DNA of 64,000 bases from Jeongeupia wiesaeckerbachi (GCF_050916355.1 NZ_CP136946.1:2852001-2916000), one strand, 5' to 3'. Numbered from the stretch's first letter, positions 37,906 through 46,487 are shown. Notes: generated by a model not told the origin, from the sequence alone. Numbers and translations are program-made.

Positions 37906-38796
37906 TTACTGCTTCTTGGTTGTCGTGCTGCTGCTCTTGCTCGACGTGGTCGATTTCTTGCTGCTGGTCTTGCTGGTCGATTTTGTTGTCGACTTGGCCG
38001 CGTTTTTTTTGGTCGAACTGGCCTTGGACGAGGTGCTCCTAGCCGAGGACTTCGTGCTGGCCTTGGTTGTGCTCTTGCCCGTTGAGGGCTTGGCGCTTGC
38101 CGGCTTGCTGGTGGCGCTGCGCGAGCACACCGTCGTCGTCTTCTTGTGCTTGCCCTTGCCGGTTGTGACCTTGCGGCAGTTTTGCTCGGCGGGCGCAACG
38201 CGAACCGTGCTCGGCTTGCGGGTCTTGGGGTTGCCGGCCGAGGCCAGTAGCGTCGTCATATTGACCCCGTTGCCCGAAGCGCCGGCAATCCGGCGCGCGC
38301 CGTTCCAGCGTTGTTGCCAGTAGGCTTGCTGGATGTTCGAGACTTCGACGCTCTTGCCCGAGCGTGGCGAATGGATGAAGCGGTTGTCGCCGAGGTAGAT
38401 GCCCACATGCGAGAAAGCCCGGCCCAGCGTGTTGAAGAACACCAGGTCGCCGGGCTTGAGTTCATCCTTGTCGATGGACCGGCCGGTCTGCGACATCGAC
38501 AAGGCGGTGCGCGGCAGGGTGATGTTGAGCGAGTTCTGGAAGACGTAGCGGATGAAGCCGCTGCAATCGAGCCCTTCTTCCGGGGTGTTGCCACCCCAGC
38601 TGTAGCGGACGCCGATCAGGCTCATCGCCTGCAGCAGCAGTTCTTGTGCGGCGGCCTGATTGTCGCCGGCGTCATCCTTCGACGATTTACTCCAGTTGCC
38701 GGTATCCGCCGGCGGCTCATCGGCGCGCGCGGTCGGCAATAGGGCGGAGAGGCAGGCGCTGACGAGCAGCGCTGCAGGAATTCGGTACCATTTCAT
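37906..38796 (-). CDS. NlpC/P60 family cysteine peptidase with Ser/Lys/Thr-rich C-terminal tail
   Basis: 296 residues. Signal peptide (IPAALLVSACLSALLPTARA), then an NlpC/P60 domain at about 50-170 with catalytic Cys in EEGLDCSGFIRYVF and His in AFSHVGIYLGDNRFIHSP. It should cut peptidoglycan stem peptides in the periplasm. Residues from about 195 are low-complexity, made almost only of Ser, Lys, Thr and Ala (SKPASAKPSTGKSTTKAS-like), strongly basic, probably for wall or polyanion binding. Two Cys (NCRKV and TVCSR) flank a basic patch before the tail and might form a disulfide. Confidence 0.9.
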   Translation of the reverse strand: MKWYRIPAALLVSACLSALLPTARADEPPADTGNWSKSSKDDAGDNQAAAQELLLQAMSLIGVRYSWGGNTPEEGLDCSGFIRYVFQNSLNITLPRTALSMSQTGRSIDKDELKPGDLVFFNTLGRAFSHVGIYLGDNRFIHSPRSGKSVEVSNIQQAYWQQRWNGARRIAGASGNGVNMTTLLASAGNPKTRKPSTVRVAPAEQNCRKVTTGKGKHKKTTTVCSRSATSKPASAKPSTGKSTTKASTKSSARSTSSKASSTKKNAAKSTTKSTSKTSSKKSTTSSKSSSTTTKKQ

Positions 38797-38961
38797 GGGT
38801 CTGGAATGTATCGGATGTACAAAAAAGCTGTAAAGCCTAATATTCGGGGCTGTAAGCCGATAACTGGTCTTTACGTGGCTTGGCTATATCAGGTGTCGGG
38901 CAGAAAACCCTGGTGTACCGGGCTCTATGGCTGACAGCACAATCACAGGGAGAGTTCATCC

Positions 38962-40647
38962 GTGTTGAAAGAAACCTTCTCGGTCATGCGGGATTTGCCG
39001 CGTGTGCGGGAAATCATTTCCGTCATGGTGCGGCACGGATTGGGGAATCTGGTGCACCGGCTCGGTCTCGCCAAGGGGCTGGAGCGCGGGGCTGATCTGC
39101 TGCATCTGCCGGGCGAGCACGAGATCGAAGCACTCGATGCGCCGGTGCGTGTCCGCCGCGCGCTGGAAGAACTGGGTCCGACGTTCATCAAGCTCGGTCA
39201 GGTGTTTGCGACGCGGGTCGACGTGTTTCCCCCCGAGTGGATTGCCGAATTCGAAAAGTTGCAGAGCAATGTACCGGCGCTGCCTTTCGCGCAGATTCTG
39301 CCGGAGCTGACCGAAATCCTCGGTTGTGATCCGCACACGGTATTCGCCGAGCTGGATCCGGTGCCGATCGGTTCGGCATCGATTGCGCAAGTGCACCGCG
39401 CCAAGCTTCAGGATGGCCACGATGTGGTGCTGAAACTGCGCCGGCCCGGGATTACCGCCAAGATCGAGGCCGATCTGCGCATCCTCGCGCATATTGCCGG
39501 CCTGATGGAGTTCGAATTTCCGGAAACCCGCCGCTATCAGCCGCGGCGGATCGCCGAAGAATTTACCCGCTCGCTGCGCCGCGAACTCAATCTGTCGTCC
39601 GAGGCGCGCAATCAGGACCGGTTTGCACAGAATTTCGCCGCGAATCCGGACATCCATATTCCGCGGGTGCATTGGGCGTATACGTCCGAGCGGCTGAATG
39701 TGCAGGACTGGGTCGGTGGCGTGGCCGGCAATGAGCTGGCCTTGCTGGATCCTGCGGGGCTGGATCGCAAGGTGCTGGCGGCGCGTGGCGCCGATGCGGT
39801 GCTGAAAATGGTGCTGATCGATGGCTATTTTCATGCCGACCCGCACCCGGGGAACGTCAAATACCTGCCGGGCAATCAGGTCGCCTTCCTTGATTTCGGC
39901 ATGGTCGGCCGCCTGCCGCACCCGCGCCGCGACCAGATCGTCGACTTGCTGGCGGCACTGGCCGAACGCGACGAGCACGGCATTCTGAATGTGCTGCTCG
40001 AATGGACCGGTGATGTCGTCGTCGACGAGGAGCAGCTTGCCGTCGATATCGCCGAGTTCATGTTCAACTACGAGAACCTGTCGCTCAAGGACATCCGTTT
40101 CGGTGCGCTGCTCAACGATGTCGCCAGCCTGATGCGCGAGCACGAAATCACCCTGCCTGCCGATCTGACGCTGCTGTTCAAGGCGCTGGTGACGCTGGAA
40201 GGGCTGGGGCGCCAGCTCGATCCCGATTTTCAGATGGTGCCGCACCTGACGCCGTTCGTGCGCGAGGTGATTCTGGCGCGCTTCCAGCCCAAGGCGCTGT
40301 ACAAGAAGGGCAAGGACGGGCTGTACGAGGCGTTTCATCTGGTCGCCGGCTTGCCGCGCGACATCGGCAAGCTGATCAAGCAGGCGCGGCGCGGCAATCT
40401 GCGCGTCGATCTCGATCTGAAGCGGCTTGACCGCTTTGGTAGCCAGCTCGCCAAGAGCGCCAACCGTTTGACGATGGGCATCGTGACCGGTGCGCTGATC
40501 ATCGGCTCGTCGATCGTCATGACTGTGAAGTCAGGGCCGATGCTGTTCGGTCTGCCGGCGTTCGGTTTTCTGGGTTTCCTGATCGCGTTCTTCAACACCG
40601 TCTGGCTGGTGTTCTCGATCTGGGTATCGAGCAAGGAAGAGCGCTAG
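38962..40647 (+). CDS. ubiB: Ubiquinone biosynthesis protein UbiB (ABC1/ADCK family atypical kinase)
   Basis: 561 residues. UbiB motif GPTFIKLGQVFATRVD (KxGQ), GSASIAQVHRAKL (Ala-rich loop in place of the usual Gly-loop), VLKLRRPG and HADPHPGN plus LDFGMVGRL. Two hydrophobic segments at the C-terminus (about 500-555) anchor it in the inner membrane. It is an ATPase needed for coenzyme Q synthesis. GTG start preceded by AGGGAGAG. Alone here, not beside ubiE/ubiJ as in E. coli; divergent from the NlpC/P60 gene. Confidence 0.96.
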   Translation: MLKETFSVMRDLPRVREIISVMVRHGLGNLVHRLGLAKGLERGADLLHLPGEHEIEALDAPVRVRRALEELGPTFIKLGQVFATRVDVFPPEWIAEFEKLQSNVPALPFAQILPELTEILGCDPHTVFAELDPVPIGSASIAQVHRAKLQDGHDVVLKLRRPGITAKIEADLRILAHIAGLMEFEFPETRRYQPRRIAEEFTRSLRRELNLSSEARNQDRFAQNFAANPDIHIPRVHWAYTSERLNVQDWVGGVAGNELALLDPAGLDRKVLAARGADAVLKMVLIDGYFHADPHPGNVKYLPGNQVAFLDFGMVGRLPHPRRDQIVDLLAALAERDEHGILNVLLEWTGDVVVDEEQLAVDIAEFMFNYENLSLKDIRFGALLNDVASLMREHEITLPADLTLLFKALVTLEGLGRQLDPDFQMVPHLTPFVREVILARFQPKALYKKGKDGLYEAFHLVAGLPRDIGKLIKQARRGNLRVDLDLKRLDRFGSQLAKSANRLTMGIVTGALIIGSSIVMTVKSGPMLFGLPAFGFLGFLIAFFNTVWLVFSIWVSSKEER

Positions 40648-40699
40648 CGCTTGTGAGTGCCGCGCACCGCCCGGCATGCCTTGGGTGCCCAAGCGGCGT

Positions 40700-41275
40700 C
40701 TAGTTGCCGGAGGTCGGCGGGGCTAACCAGATCAGCGCATGACTGCGTTGGCCGGCGTGGAGCGTAGCCGAGGCGGAAAGTGCGTATTCGCCACCGGCCG
40801 GCATCGGGGTGTCGCCGCAGTGCAGCTCGCCGGCGATGACGATGACTCGAGCCGTCTGCTTGCATGGCGATGTCCATGGAAATCCGGTGTCGAGCCGCAA
40901 ATCGATCAGCGCGCCGGGCCACGGCAGCGGTGAATCACACGTATCGATCTGTCCCGCCAGCAATCGCGTACGGCTGCCCGGTGCGATGACAACCGGGATC
41001 TGCGTTTTGCAGAGTCGTTGTACGGCGGTGGCCGTCGTGCTGATCTGGATGCCTTGAATGCTGCTGCCCGGCTCCGTGCGCGGCGCCAGCGTTTGCGGGC
41101 CAATGTACAGGCCGCCCGGGTAGAGCGGTTCGCCATCATTGAGCAATAGCCGGCCGGCCGAGTCTTCGAGCAGGTAGATCAGGCTGGTGGCGGCGCAGGG
41201 CGGGTGGTTCTGATCGAACAGGCGCCAGGCTGCGGGTGTCTGGCAGGTGTCGAAGTGCGCTTCGGCGCTGGGCAT
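40700..41275 (-). CDS. Cupin-like hypothetical protein
   Basis: 191 residues, no signal peptide. Two beta-rich halves; the second (residues 140-187, ARVIVIAGELHCGDTP, AGGEYALSAS and SHALIWLAPP) looks like the C-terminal cupin of pirin-type proteins, and the first repeats the pattern loosely. Few His are placed as in a metal-binding cupin motif, so enzyme activity is doubtful. Not assigned to a named family. It converges with ubiB and precedes the azoR region. Confidence 0.7.
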   Translation of the reverse strand: MPSAEAHFDTCQTPAAWRLFDQNHPPCAATSLIYLLEDSAGRLLLNDGEPLYPGGLYIGPQTLAPRTEPGSSIQGIQISTTATAVQRLCKTQIPVVIAPGSRTRLLAGQIDTCDSPLPWPGALIDLRLDTGFPWTSPCKQTARVIVIAGELHCGDTPMPAGGEYALSASATLHAGQRSHALIWLAPPTSGN

Positions 41276-41324
41276 GATCCGGTCCTTTTAGCTTGCCGTC
41301 AGGCACGGGTCGGCTTGTTGATAT

Positions 41325-41367
41325 GGCCGATTCCGGCCGGCGCTGCCTGCGCCGGCCGGAATCGGCC
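41325..41367. repeat. Long perfect hairpin (19-bp stem, 5-base loop)
   Basis: Arms GGCCGATTCCGGCCGGCGC and the exact complement, loop TGCCT. It lies between azoR (ending at 41394) and the cupin-like gene, both read leftward. No T-run on either side, so it may be a Rho-independent-like stabiliser, a processed 3' end or an extragenic palindrome. Confidence 0.7.
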
Positions 41368-41393
41368 TTGCGAGCCTGTGGGTGGCCTGTTGC

Positions 41394-42005
41394 TCAAGCC
41401 AGGGCGGCGATTTCCTTTTCTGCCGCGGCGAGCGACTCGTTCTTGACGGCGTCACCCATGGACATGCCTTCGGCGCGGACAAAGCGGACGTTGCTGATGC
41501 CGAAGAAGCCGAAGACGCTCTTCAGATAGCTTTCCTGATGATCGAGCGCGCGCATCACGTCACTGGTCGAATAAAAACCGCCACGGGTCGAGGCAACGAT
41601 GACGGTCTTGTCGCCGGCAAGGCCGACCGGGCCGTTCTCGGTGTATTTGAAGGTGTGGCCGGCTTGCGCTACGCGGTCGATCCACGCCTTCAGTTGGCTT
41701 GGTACCGAAAAGTTGTACATCGGTGCGCCAACGACAATGACGTCGGCGGCGAGGAACTGCTGCAGTAGCGCTTGGGTGTGCTGGTTTTCCGTGCGCTGCA
41801 CCTCGGTCAACTGGTCAGCGGCAAGGCCCAGGCGAAAACCGAGCGAATCGAACGACAGGTGGGTCGGCGCTTCCTTTGCCAGATCGAGGTATTCGACCGT
41901 CGTGTCCGGGTTCTTGGCGACCCATTCACGGGTGATGCGGGCGGTGAGTTGGCGCGAAACCGAGTTGTCGGCAAGGACGCTGGAATCGATATGCAGCAGT
42001 TTCAT
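41394..42005 (-). CDS. azoR: FMN-dependent NADH-azoreductase
   Basis: 203 residues. Flavodoxin-like fold with N-terminal MKLLHIDSSVLADNSVSRQL (phosphate-binding Ser), GAPMYNFSVPSQLKAWIDRV and STRGGFYS; typical AzoR/AcpD. It reduces azo compounds and quinones with NADH in the cytoplasm. GGAGAAAA before the ATG at 42005 decides the start. Divergent from a lysR gene with a palindromic site in between, so probably controlled by it. Confidence 0.95.
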   Translation of the reverse strand: MKLLHIDSSVLADNSVSRQLTARITREWVAKNPDTTVEYLDLAKEAPTHLSFDSLGFRLGLAADQLTEVQRTENQHTQALLQQFLAADVIVVGAPMYNFSVPSQLKAWIDRVAQAGHTFKYTENGPVGLAGDKTVIVASTRGGFYSTSDVMRALDHQESYLKSVFGFFGISNVRFVRAEGMSMGDAVKNESLAAAEKEIAALA

Positions 42006-42099
42006 GGTGTTTTCTCCTGGGGCTGTCGGGTCGCGTTGATGCGATGGAGGCATTGTGCCCCGGTGCCGAAACGGCGATAAGCCGGCAAAAATGCGATAC

Positions 42100-42121
42100 A
42101 TTGTCCTGTTGGTAGGACAAT
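42100..42121. promoter_or_regulatory. Palindromic LysR-type operator candidate in the azoR/lysR intergenic region
   Basis: ATTGTCCT-GTTGGT-AGGACAAT, perfect 8-base arms with a 6-base spacer, containing the T-N11-A core of LysR-family sites. It lies 95 bases before azoR and 36 bases before lysR, so one bound regulator could act on both promoters. Confidence 0.75.
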
Positions 42122-42156
42122 CAAGGGGTGATTCCCCGTTTCCAGGCTGGAACGTG

Positions 42157-43077
42157 ATGCTCGATCTCAACGACATGCTTTTCTTTGCCGAAGTCGCCGG
42201 TCAGGGCGGCTTCAGTGCGGCCAGCCGCAGTCTGGGCATTCCGAAGTCACGTTTGTCGCGGCGCGTGGCCGAACTCGAGGCTCGGCTCGGTGTGCGTCTG
42301 TTGCAGCGGACGACGCGCAAGCTCTCGTTGACCGATGCCGGCGAGCGCTATTACCGGCATTGCCTGGCGATCCGTGACGAGGCGCGGGCGGCGGAAGAGG
42401 CGGTACAGGAAATCCAGAGCGAGCCGCGCGGCACGCTGCGGGTCAGTTGTCCGGTGACGCTGGCGCAATGGTCGCTGGCGCCTTTGCTGGGTGAATTCAT
42501 GGCGCGCTATCCGCAGGTGCGGGTCAATCTGCTGATCGTCAACCGGGCGGTCGATGTGATCGACGAAGGCGTGGATGTGGCGCTGCGGGTGCGTCCGGTG
42601 CTGCAGGACAGCGCGACGCTGGTCGTCAAGAAGCTCGGCATGAGCCGCACCATTCTCGTCGCCAGCGCCGAACAGCTGTTGCGGCAAGGGCAGCCGAGCG
42701 CACCCGAAGAGTTGTCGTGGCTGGATACGGTGGCGCTGGGCGAGAGCGATGGCCGCACGCAATGGCCGCTGCTCGGACCGGCCGGCGCCGATTATCTGTT
42801 CAGCCATTACCCGCGGCTGGTGGCCGAGGACCTGCAGACCTTGCGCACGGCGGCAATCGGCGGCGTCGGCATGGCGCTGCTGCCCGATTTCATGTGCCGC
42901 GACGAACTGAAATCCGGCGCGCTGGTGCAGGTGCTGCCCGATTGGTCGCCGCAGCCGGGTATCGTCCACGCCGTCTACCCGAGTCGTCGTGGCCTGTTGC
43001 CGGCGGTGCGGGCCTTGCTCGACTTCCTGGGTGAACGGATGTGCGACGAGGTTGCGGCCCGCTATACGCGTATCTGA
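42157..43077 (+). CDS. LysR-family transcriptional regulator
   Basis: 306 residues. N-terminal winged helix-turn-helix (about 1-60) with GGFSAASRSLGIPKSRLSRRVAELEARLGVRLLQRTTR, here spanning the recognition helix; C-terminal substrate-binding domain (about 90-300) starting PRGTLRVSCPVTLAQ. This is the CrgA/YafC-like subgroup often next to oxidoreductase genes. Divergent from azoR across 151 bases with a palindromic operator. It probably controls azoR in response to quinone or electrophile; ligand not deducible. The start at 42157 is preferred over codons further upstream, which would cover the operator. Confidence 0.93.
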   Translation: MLDLNDMLFFAEVAGQGGFSAASRSLGIPKSRLSRRVAELEARLGVRLLQRTTRKLSLTDAGERYYRHCLAIRDEARAAEEAVQEIQSEPRGTLRVSCPVTLAQWSLAPLLGEFMARYPQVRVNLLIVNRAVDVIDEGVDVALRVRPVLQDSATLVVKKLGMSRTILVASAEQLLRQGQPSAPEELSWLDTVALGESDGRTQWPLLGPAGADYLFSHYPRLVAEDLQTLRTAAIGGVGMALLPDFMCRDELKSGALVQVLPDWSPQPGIVHAVYPSRRGLLPAVRALLDFLGERMCDEVAARYTRI

Positions 43078-43092
43078 TCGGGGGCGCCCAAC

Positions 43093-43119
43093 AAAAAACC
43101 CGGCATTGCCGGGTTTTTT
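43093..43119. terminator. Bidirectional terminator between lysR and the binding-protein gene
   Basis: AAAAAACCCGGCA-TTGCCGGGTTTTTT: stem with A-run on one side and T-run on the other, serving both convergent genes. Confidence 0.92.
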
Positions 43120-43127
43120 GTCGGGGC

Positions 43128-43877
43128 TTATTTGCCGAAGTACTTGTTGTAGATCGACTGGTAGGTGCCGTCCGCCTTGATGGCGCCGAGCCCCTTGTTG
43201 ATCTGGTCGAGCAACTGCTTGTTGCCCTTGCGCACGGCGATGCCGTAGTACTCTTTCTTGAAGCCCTTGTCGTCGACCAGCTTGAACTTCGCGCCCGGGT
43301 TGTTCTTCAGGTAGTTCTTGACCACGGCGTTGTCGCCGATCACGGCCTGCAGGCCGCCGTCGCGCAGTTCCTGGACGGCCAGCGTGATGCTTTCGTAACG
43401 GCGGATGTCCGGCGACGTCTTGCCGAAGGTGTCCTGCGCGACGATGTCGCCGGTGGTGCCGGTCTGCACGCCGATCTTCTTGCCCTTCAGGTCGGCCATC
43501 GACGTGATCTTGCTGCCTGTCGGCACGACGATCAGCTGCTGCGCCTCAAAGTAGGGCTGGCTGAAATCCATGGTCTTCTGGCGATCCGGCGTGATCGTGA
43601 TCGCCGAGGCGGCGATGTCGATATCGCCGTTGTTCAGGCTCATGAACAGGCCTTCCCAAGGGGTGTTGACCATCTTGATGTCGAGGCCGGTTTTCTTGCC
43701 GATGGCCGCGATGATGTCGGCGTCGAAACCGACGACTTCGCGCTTCTGGTTCAGCGATTCGAACGGCGCGAACGTGGCTTCGGCGCCGGCGGTATAGGTG
43801 CGGGCCGAGGCGGTGGCCGGGGCGATCACGCAGGCACAGGCAATCAGAGTGGCAATCAGCGAACGGGCGGATTTCAT
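43128..43877 (-). CDS. Amino-acid ABC transporter substrate-binding protein (family 3)
   Basis: 249 residues. Signal peptide (LIATLIACACVIAPATASA), then a type-3 binding domain with TFAPFESLNQKREVVGFDAD, DIAASAITITPDRQKTMDFS and GVQTGTTGD. Closest in pattern to glutamine/polar amino-acid binding proteins (GlnH-like); the Asp and Arg that grip the amino-acid backbone appear present (TPDRQ). No permease or ATPase gene is next to it, so it either feeds a transporter encoded elsewhere or is an orphan. AAGGAAA precedes the ATG. Confidence 0.92.
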   Translation of the reverse strand: MKSARSLIATLIACACVIAPATASARTYTAGAEATFAPFESLNQKREVVGFDADIIAAIGKKTGLDIKMVNTPWEGLFMSLNNGDIDIAASAITITPDRQKTMDFSQPYFEAQQLIVVPTGSKITSMADLKGKKIGVQTGTTGDIVAQDTFGKTSPDIRRYESITLAVQELRDGGLQAVIGDNAVVKNYLKNNPGAKFKLVDDKGFKKEYYGIAVRKGNKQLLDQINKGLGAIKADGTYQSIYNKYFGK

Positions 43878-43936
43878 TGGGCAGGGTTTCCTTCTTCAGA
43901 TTGTGTGGGGAGCATCTTCGCGTTGTCAGTTCTGCG

Positions 43937-44386
43937 TCAATGCGAGAATTCCGCAATCGCCTCTCGAATCATTCTGGACATGGCACGCAGGCCGTTGCCG
44001 CGTGAGGTGGTCAGAAAGCGTTGCAGGCCGAGCGAGGTCAGCCAGTCTTCGAAGTCGAAGTCGGCCAGCTCGGCGCCGGTGTGGCCGTGGTAGGCCGTCA
44101 GCAGCAGCGCCAACAAGCCCTTGACGATGCGCGAGTCGCTGTCGGCGGCGGCCAGTAGTCGGCCATCCTGCTGGCCGATCACGATCCACGCGGTGCTCTC
44201 GCAGCCGGCGACGCGGTACTCGTCAGTCCGGTAGCCATCGGGTAGCGACGGCAGTTCGCGTGCCAATTGCACCAGCAGGCGGTTCTTGGCTTCCCAGCCG
44301 GCGGCAGCGCTCAGCCTTTGCGCTAGTGCGTCGCGATCGATGCTGGTGCCGAACGGGTGGTCGAACGGTGGCGGATAGCTGCTCAT
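43937..44386 (-). CDS. SufE family sulfur acceptor (CsdE/SufE)
   Basis: 149 residues. Active-site Cys in YRVAGCESTAWIVIG receives persulfide sulfur from the partner desulfurase. Other family marks: NRLLVQLARELPSLPDGYR and FEDWLTSLGLQRFLTTSRGNGL. The ATG at 44386 overlaps the desulfurase stop (ATGA), so they form one operon like csdA-csdE. Without sufBCD nearby the CsdE role is as likely as SufE. Confidence 0.94.
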   Translation of the reverse strand: MSSYPPPFDHPFGTSIDRDALAQRLSAAAGWEAKNRLLVQLARELPSLPDGYRTDEYRVAGCESTAWIVIGQQDGRLLAAADSDSRIVKGLLALLLTAYHGHTGAELADFDFEDWLTSLGLQRFLTTSRGNGLRAMSRMIREAIAEFSH

Positions 44387-45606
44387 GCCAGAAGCTCCAG
44401 CGTGGTGGCGAGCGCGGAAAGGGTCGCGTCGACGTCGGCCTCGGTGTTGTAGGCCGCGAACGACGCGCGCAGGCTGCCGCTCAGGCCGAGTGCCTGATGC
44501 AGCGGGCCGGCACAGTGCTGGCCGACGCGCACGGCGATGCCGTAGCCGTCGAGGAACTGGGCGACGTCGTACGGATGCAGCGCGTCGAAGCTCAGCGCGC
44601 TGATCGGGCCGCGCGGTGCGTTCGCGCCAAGGATCCGGATGTCGCCGAGTTGGACCAGCCCTGCCTCGAAGCGTTCGCGCAGCGCCAGCTCGTGTCGGAG
44701 CAGCGCGCTGCGATCCAGTCCGGCCAGCCAATCCATCGCCGCAGCAAGGCCGATTGCCTGCGCGATCGGCGGTGTGCCGGCTTCGAAACGGAACGGCGGT
44801 TCGGCGAAGGTCGTGCCGTCGAAGGACACGCGATCGATCATTTCGCCGCCCGCCTGCCAGGGCGGCATCTGCGCCAGCAGTTCGCGGCGCGCCCACAGCA
44901 CGCCAATACCGGTCGGGCCGTAGAGCTTGTGGCCGGAAAAAGCATAGAAGTCGGCGCCGAGTGCGCGCACGTCGACGCCATCGTGGGCAATGCCTTGCGC
45001 GCCGTCGATCAAGACCCGCGCGCCGACACTTTTGGCCGCGGCGATCATCGGCGCCAGCGGCGGCAGGACGCCGGTCGCGTTCGAGCATTGCGTCAGCCCG
45101 ACCAGCCTGACCGCCGGGGTCAGCAGCGCCTGATAGGCCGCCTGATCGATATTGCCATCGGCGTCGAGCGGGATCGGTTTGACGATGGCGCCGGTAGCCT
45201 GCGCCACCAGCTGCCACGGCACGATATTGGCGTGATGCTCCAGCGTCGATAGCAGGATCACGTCGCCGGGACGCAGCTCGGCGCGGCCCCAGCTGTTCGC
45301 GGCCAGATTGATGGCTTCGGTCGTGCCGCGCGTAAACAGCACTTCGTCCGGGTGATAGGCGTTCAGCTGCGCGGCGATCCGGGTGCGCGCACCTTCGAAT
45401 GCGTCGGTCGCGGCGCTGCCGAGCCGGTGTGCTGCGCGGTGCACGTTGGCATTGGCCGTCTCGTAGAAATGCCGTTCGGCATCGAGCACGGCCAGTGGCT
45501 TGTGCGTCGTCGCGGCGTTGTCGAGGTAGATCAGGTCCGGATGGTGCCGGAAGATCGGAAATTCGTCGCGGATGCGGGCGGCGGAAAAGGGCGCGTTCAT
45601 CGGCAT
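44383..45606 (-). CDS. Cysteine desulfurase, SufS/CsdA type (class V aminotransferase)
   Basis: 407 residues. PLP Lys in YAFSGHKLYGPTGIGVLW, YLDNAATTHKP near the N-terminus and active-site Cys in VGQHCAGPLHQALG. It takes sulfur from cysteine and passes it to the SufE-family protein encoded next. Longer than IscS and lacking the IscS Cys loop, so type II. The ATG at 45606 is chosen (Met-Pro-Met-Asn); 45600 is an alternative. An open frame continuing upstream to 46470 is not part of the gene: it crosses the divergent nudB coding region. Confidence 0.94.
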   Translation of the reverse strand: MPMNAPFSAARIRDEFPIFRHHPDLIYLDNAATTHKPLAVLDAERHFYETANANVHRAAHRLGSAATDAFEGARTRIAAQLNAYHPDEVLFTRGTTEAINLAANSWGRAELRPGDVILLSTLEHHANIVPWQLVAQATGAIVKPIPLDADGNIDQAAYQALLTPAVRLVGLTQCSNATGVLPPLAPMIAAAKSVGARVLIDGAQGIAHDGVDVRALGADFYAFSGHKLYGPTGIGVLWARRELLAQMPPWQAGGEMIDRVSFDGTTFAEPPFRFEAGTPPIAQAIGLAAAMDWLAGLDRSALLRHELALRERFEAGLVQLGDIRILGANAPRGPISALSFDALHPYDVAQFLDGYGIAVRVGQHCAGPLHQALGLSGSLRASFAAYNTEADVDATLSALATTLELLA

Positions 45607-45663
45607 CGGCTGCTCGTGACTGAGGAAGGGGGTGGAAGCGGACGGCGATTGTATAATGCCGCC

Positions 45664-46107
45664 ATGACCTACAAACAACCGGTTTCCGTCCTCGTGGTGA
45701 TCCACACGCCCGAGCTCAAGGTGCTTTTGATCGAACGGCGCGACTTTGCCAATGCCTGGCAATCGGTCACCGGGAGCAGAGAGGGCGACGAGGTGTTGAT
45801 CGACACCGCATGTCGCGAAGTGCTCGAGGAGACGGGCATCGATGCGAGCAGTCACCGCTTGAGCGACTGGCAGCATGTCAACGAGTACGAGATCTATCCG
45901 GTCTGGCGGCATCGCTACGCGCCGGGCATCACGACCAACACCGAGCACGTGTTCTCGCTGGAAGTGTCGGCCGAACTGCCGGTCACGCTGTCGCCGGGCG
46001 AACACGGCCGATATTGCTGGGTCGATTGGGCGCAAGCCGCCGAGATGGTGTTCTCGCCGTCGAACGCCGACGCGATCCGCAGGCTGCCCCTTCACGCCGG
46101 CGACTGA
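45664..46107 (+). CDS. nudB: Dihydroneopterin triphosphate diphosphatase (Nudix)
   Basis: 147 residues (E. coli NudB 150). The Nudix box reads GSREGDEVLIDTACREVLEE, with TG-Ile after it, all catalytic residues intact. N-terminal YKQPVSVLVVIHTPELKVLLIERRD and C-terminal EHGRYCWVDWAQAAEMVFSPSN are typical of NudB. It removes pyrophosphate from dihydroneopterin triphosphate in folate synthesis. Divergent from the desulfurase gene with only 57 bases between starts. Confidence 0.95.
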   Translation: MTYKQPVSVLVVIHTPELKVLLIERRDFANAWQSVTGSREGDEVLIDTACREVLEETGIDASSHRLSDWQHVNEYEIYPVWRHRYAPGITTNTEHVFSLEVSAELPVTLSPGEHGRYCWVDWAQAAEMVFSPSNADAIRRLPLHAGD

Positions 46108-46111
46108 CGCC

Positions 46112-46309
46112 TCAGTCTTTTTCTGGCGGATGGTCGGGGTCGTAAAGATCGCCGACGTCATGATCGAAGGGCTTTTGCACCGTGACATCGACCCGGTGCG
46201 TCTGCGGAGGCGGCACTGTCGCCGGCTCGGGGTGCTTGCGGGCATCGCGTTTGCGAACCGGCAAGCTGATATGCGAGCCATCGGCGGGCGGTTTTTCTTC
46301 GAGCACCAT
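46112..46309 (-). CDS. Small hypothetical protein, 65 aa
   Basis: Polar and Pro/His/Asp-rich (for example DVTVQKPFDHDVGDLYDPDHPP), no membrane segment. AGGAG lies 5 bases before the ATG, supporting translation. It converges with nudB, 4 bases apart. Not recognised; the acidic, proline-rich C-terminus suggests a disordered protein. Confidence 0.65.
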   Translation of the reverse strand: MVLEEKPPADGSHISLPVRKRDARKHPEPATVPPPQTHRVDVTVQKPFDHDVGDLYDPDHPPEKD

Positions 46310-46487
46310 ATCGACTCCTGCTGGATTGAAACCAAAGGGCGATCTGCGGGCGGTTGCCCATATGTCATTCTAACGCTTGCCCGCGGCGTGGGGTGAGCGC
46401 GAGGGCGGGCGGCAAGCTTGATATGGCGCAAGGTGCGTGCCGGATCGGGCGGGCAAGATGGGCGAACCAAGTCACAAGGAGCCCGCC

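Noticed and set aside
37097..38323. 408-codon plus-strand frame over astE and the NlpC/P60 gene
   Set aside because: Out of frame with astE and antisense to the peptidase tail; its Leu/Val-rich end is the complement of the Ser/Lys repeat codons.
43878..46309. Suf island for Fe-S assembly
   Set aside because: Only the SufS-type desulfurase and SufE-type acceptor are present; no sufBCD or sufA is nearby.
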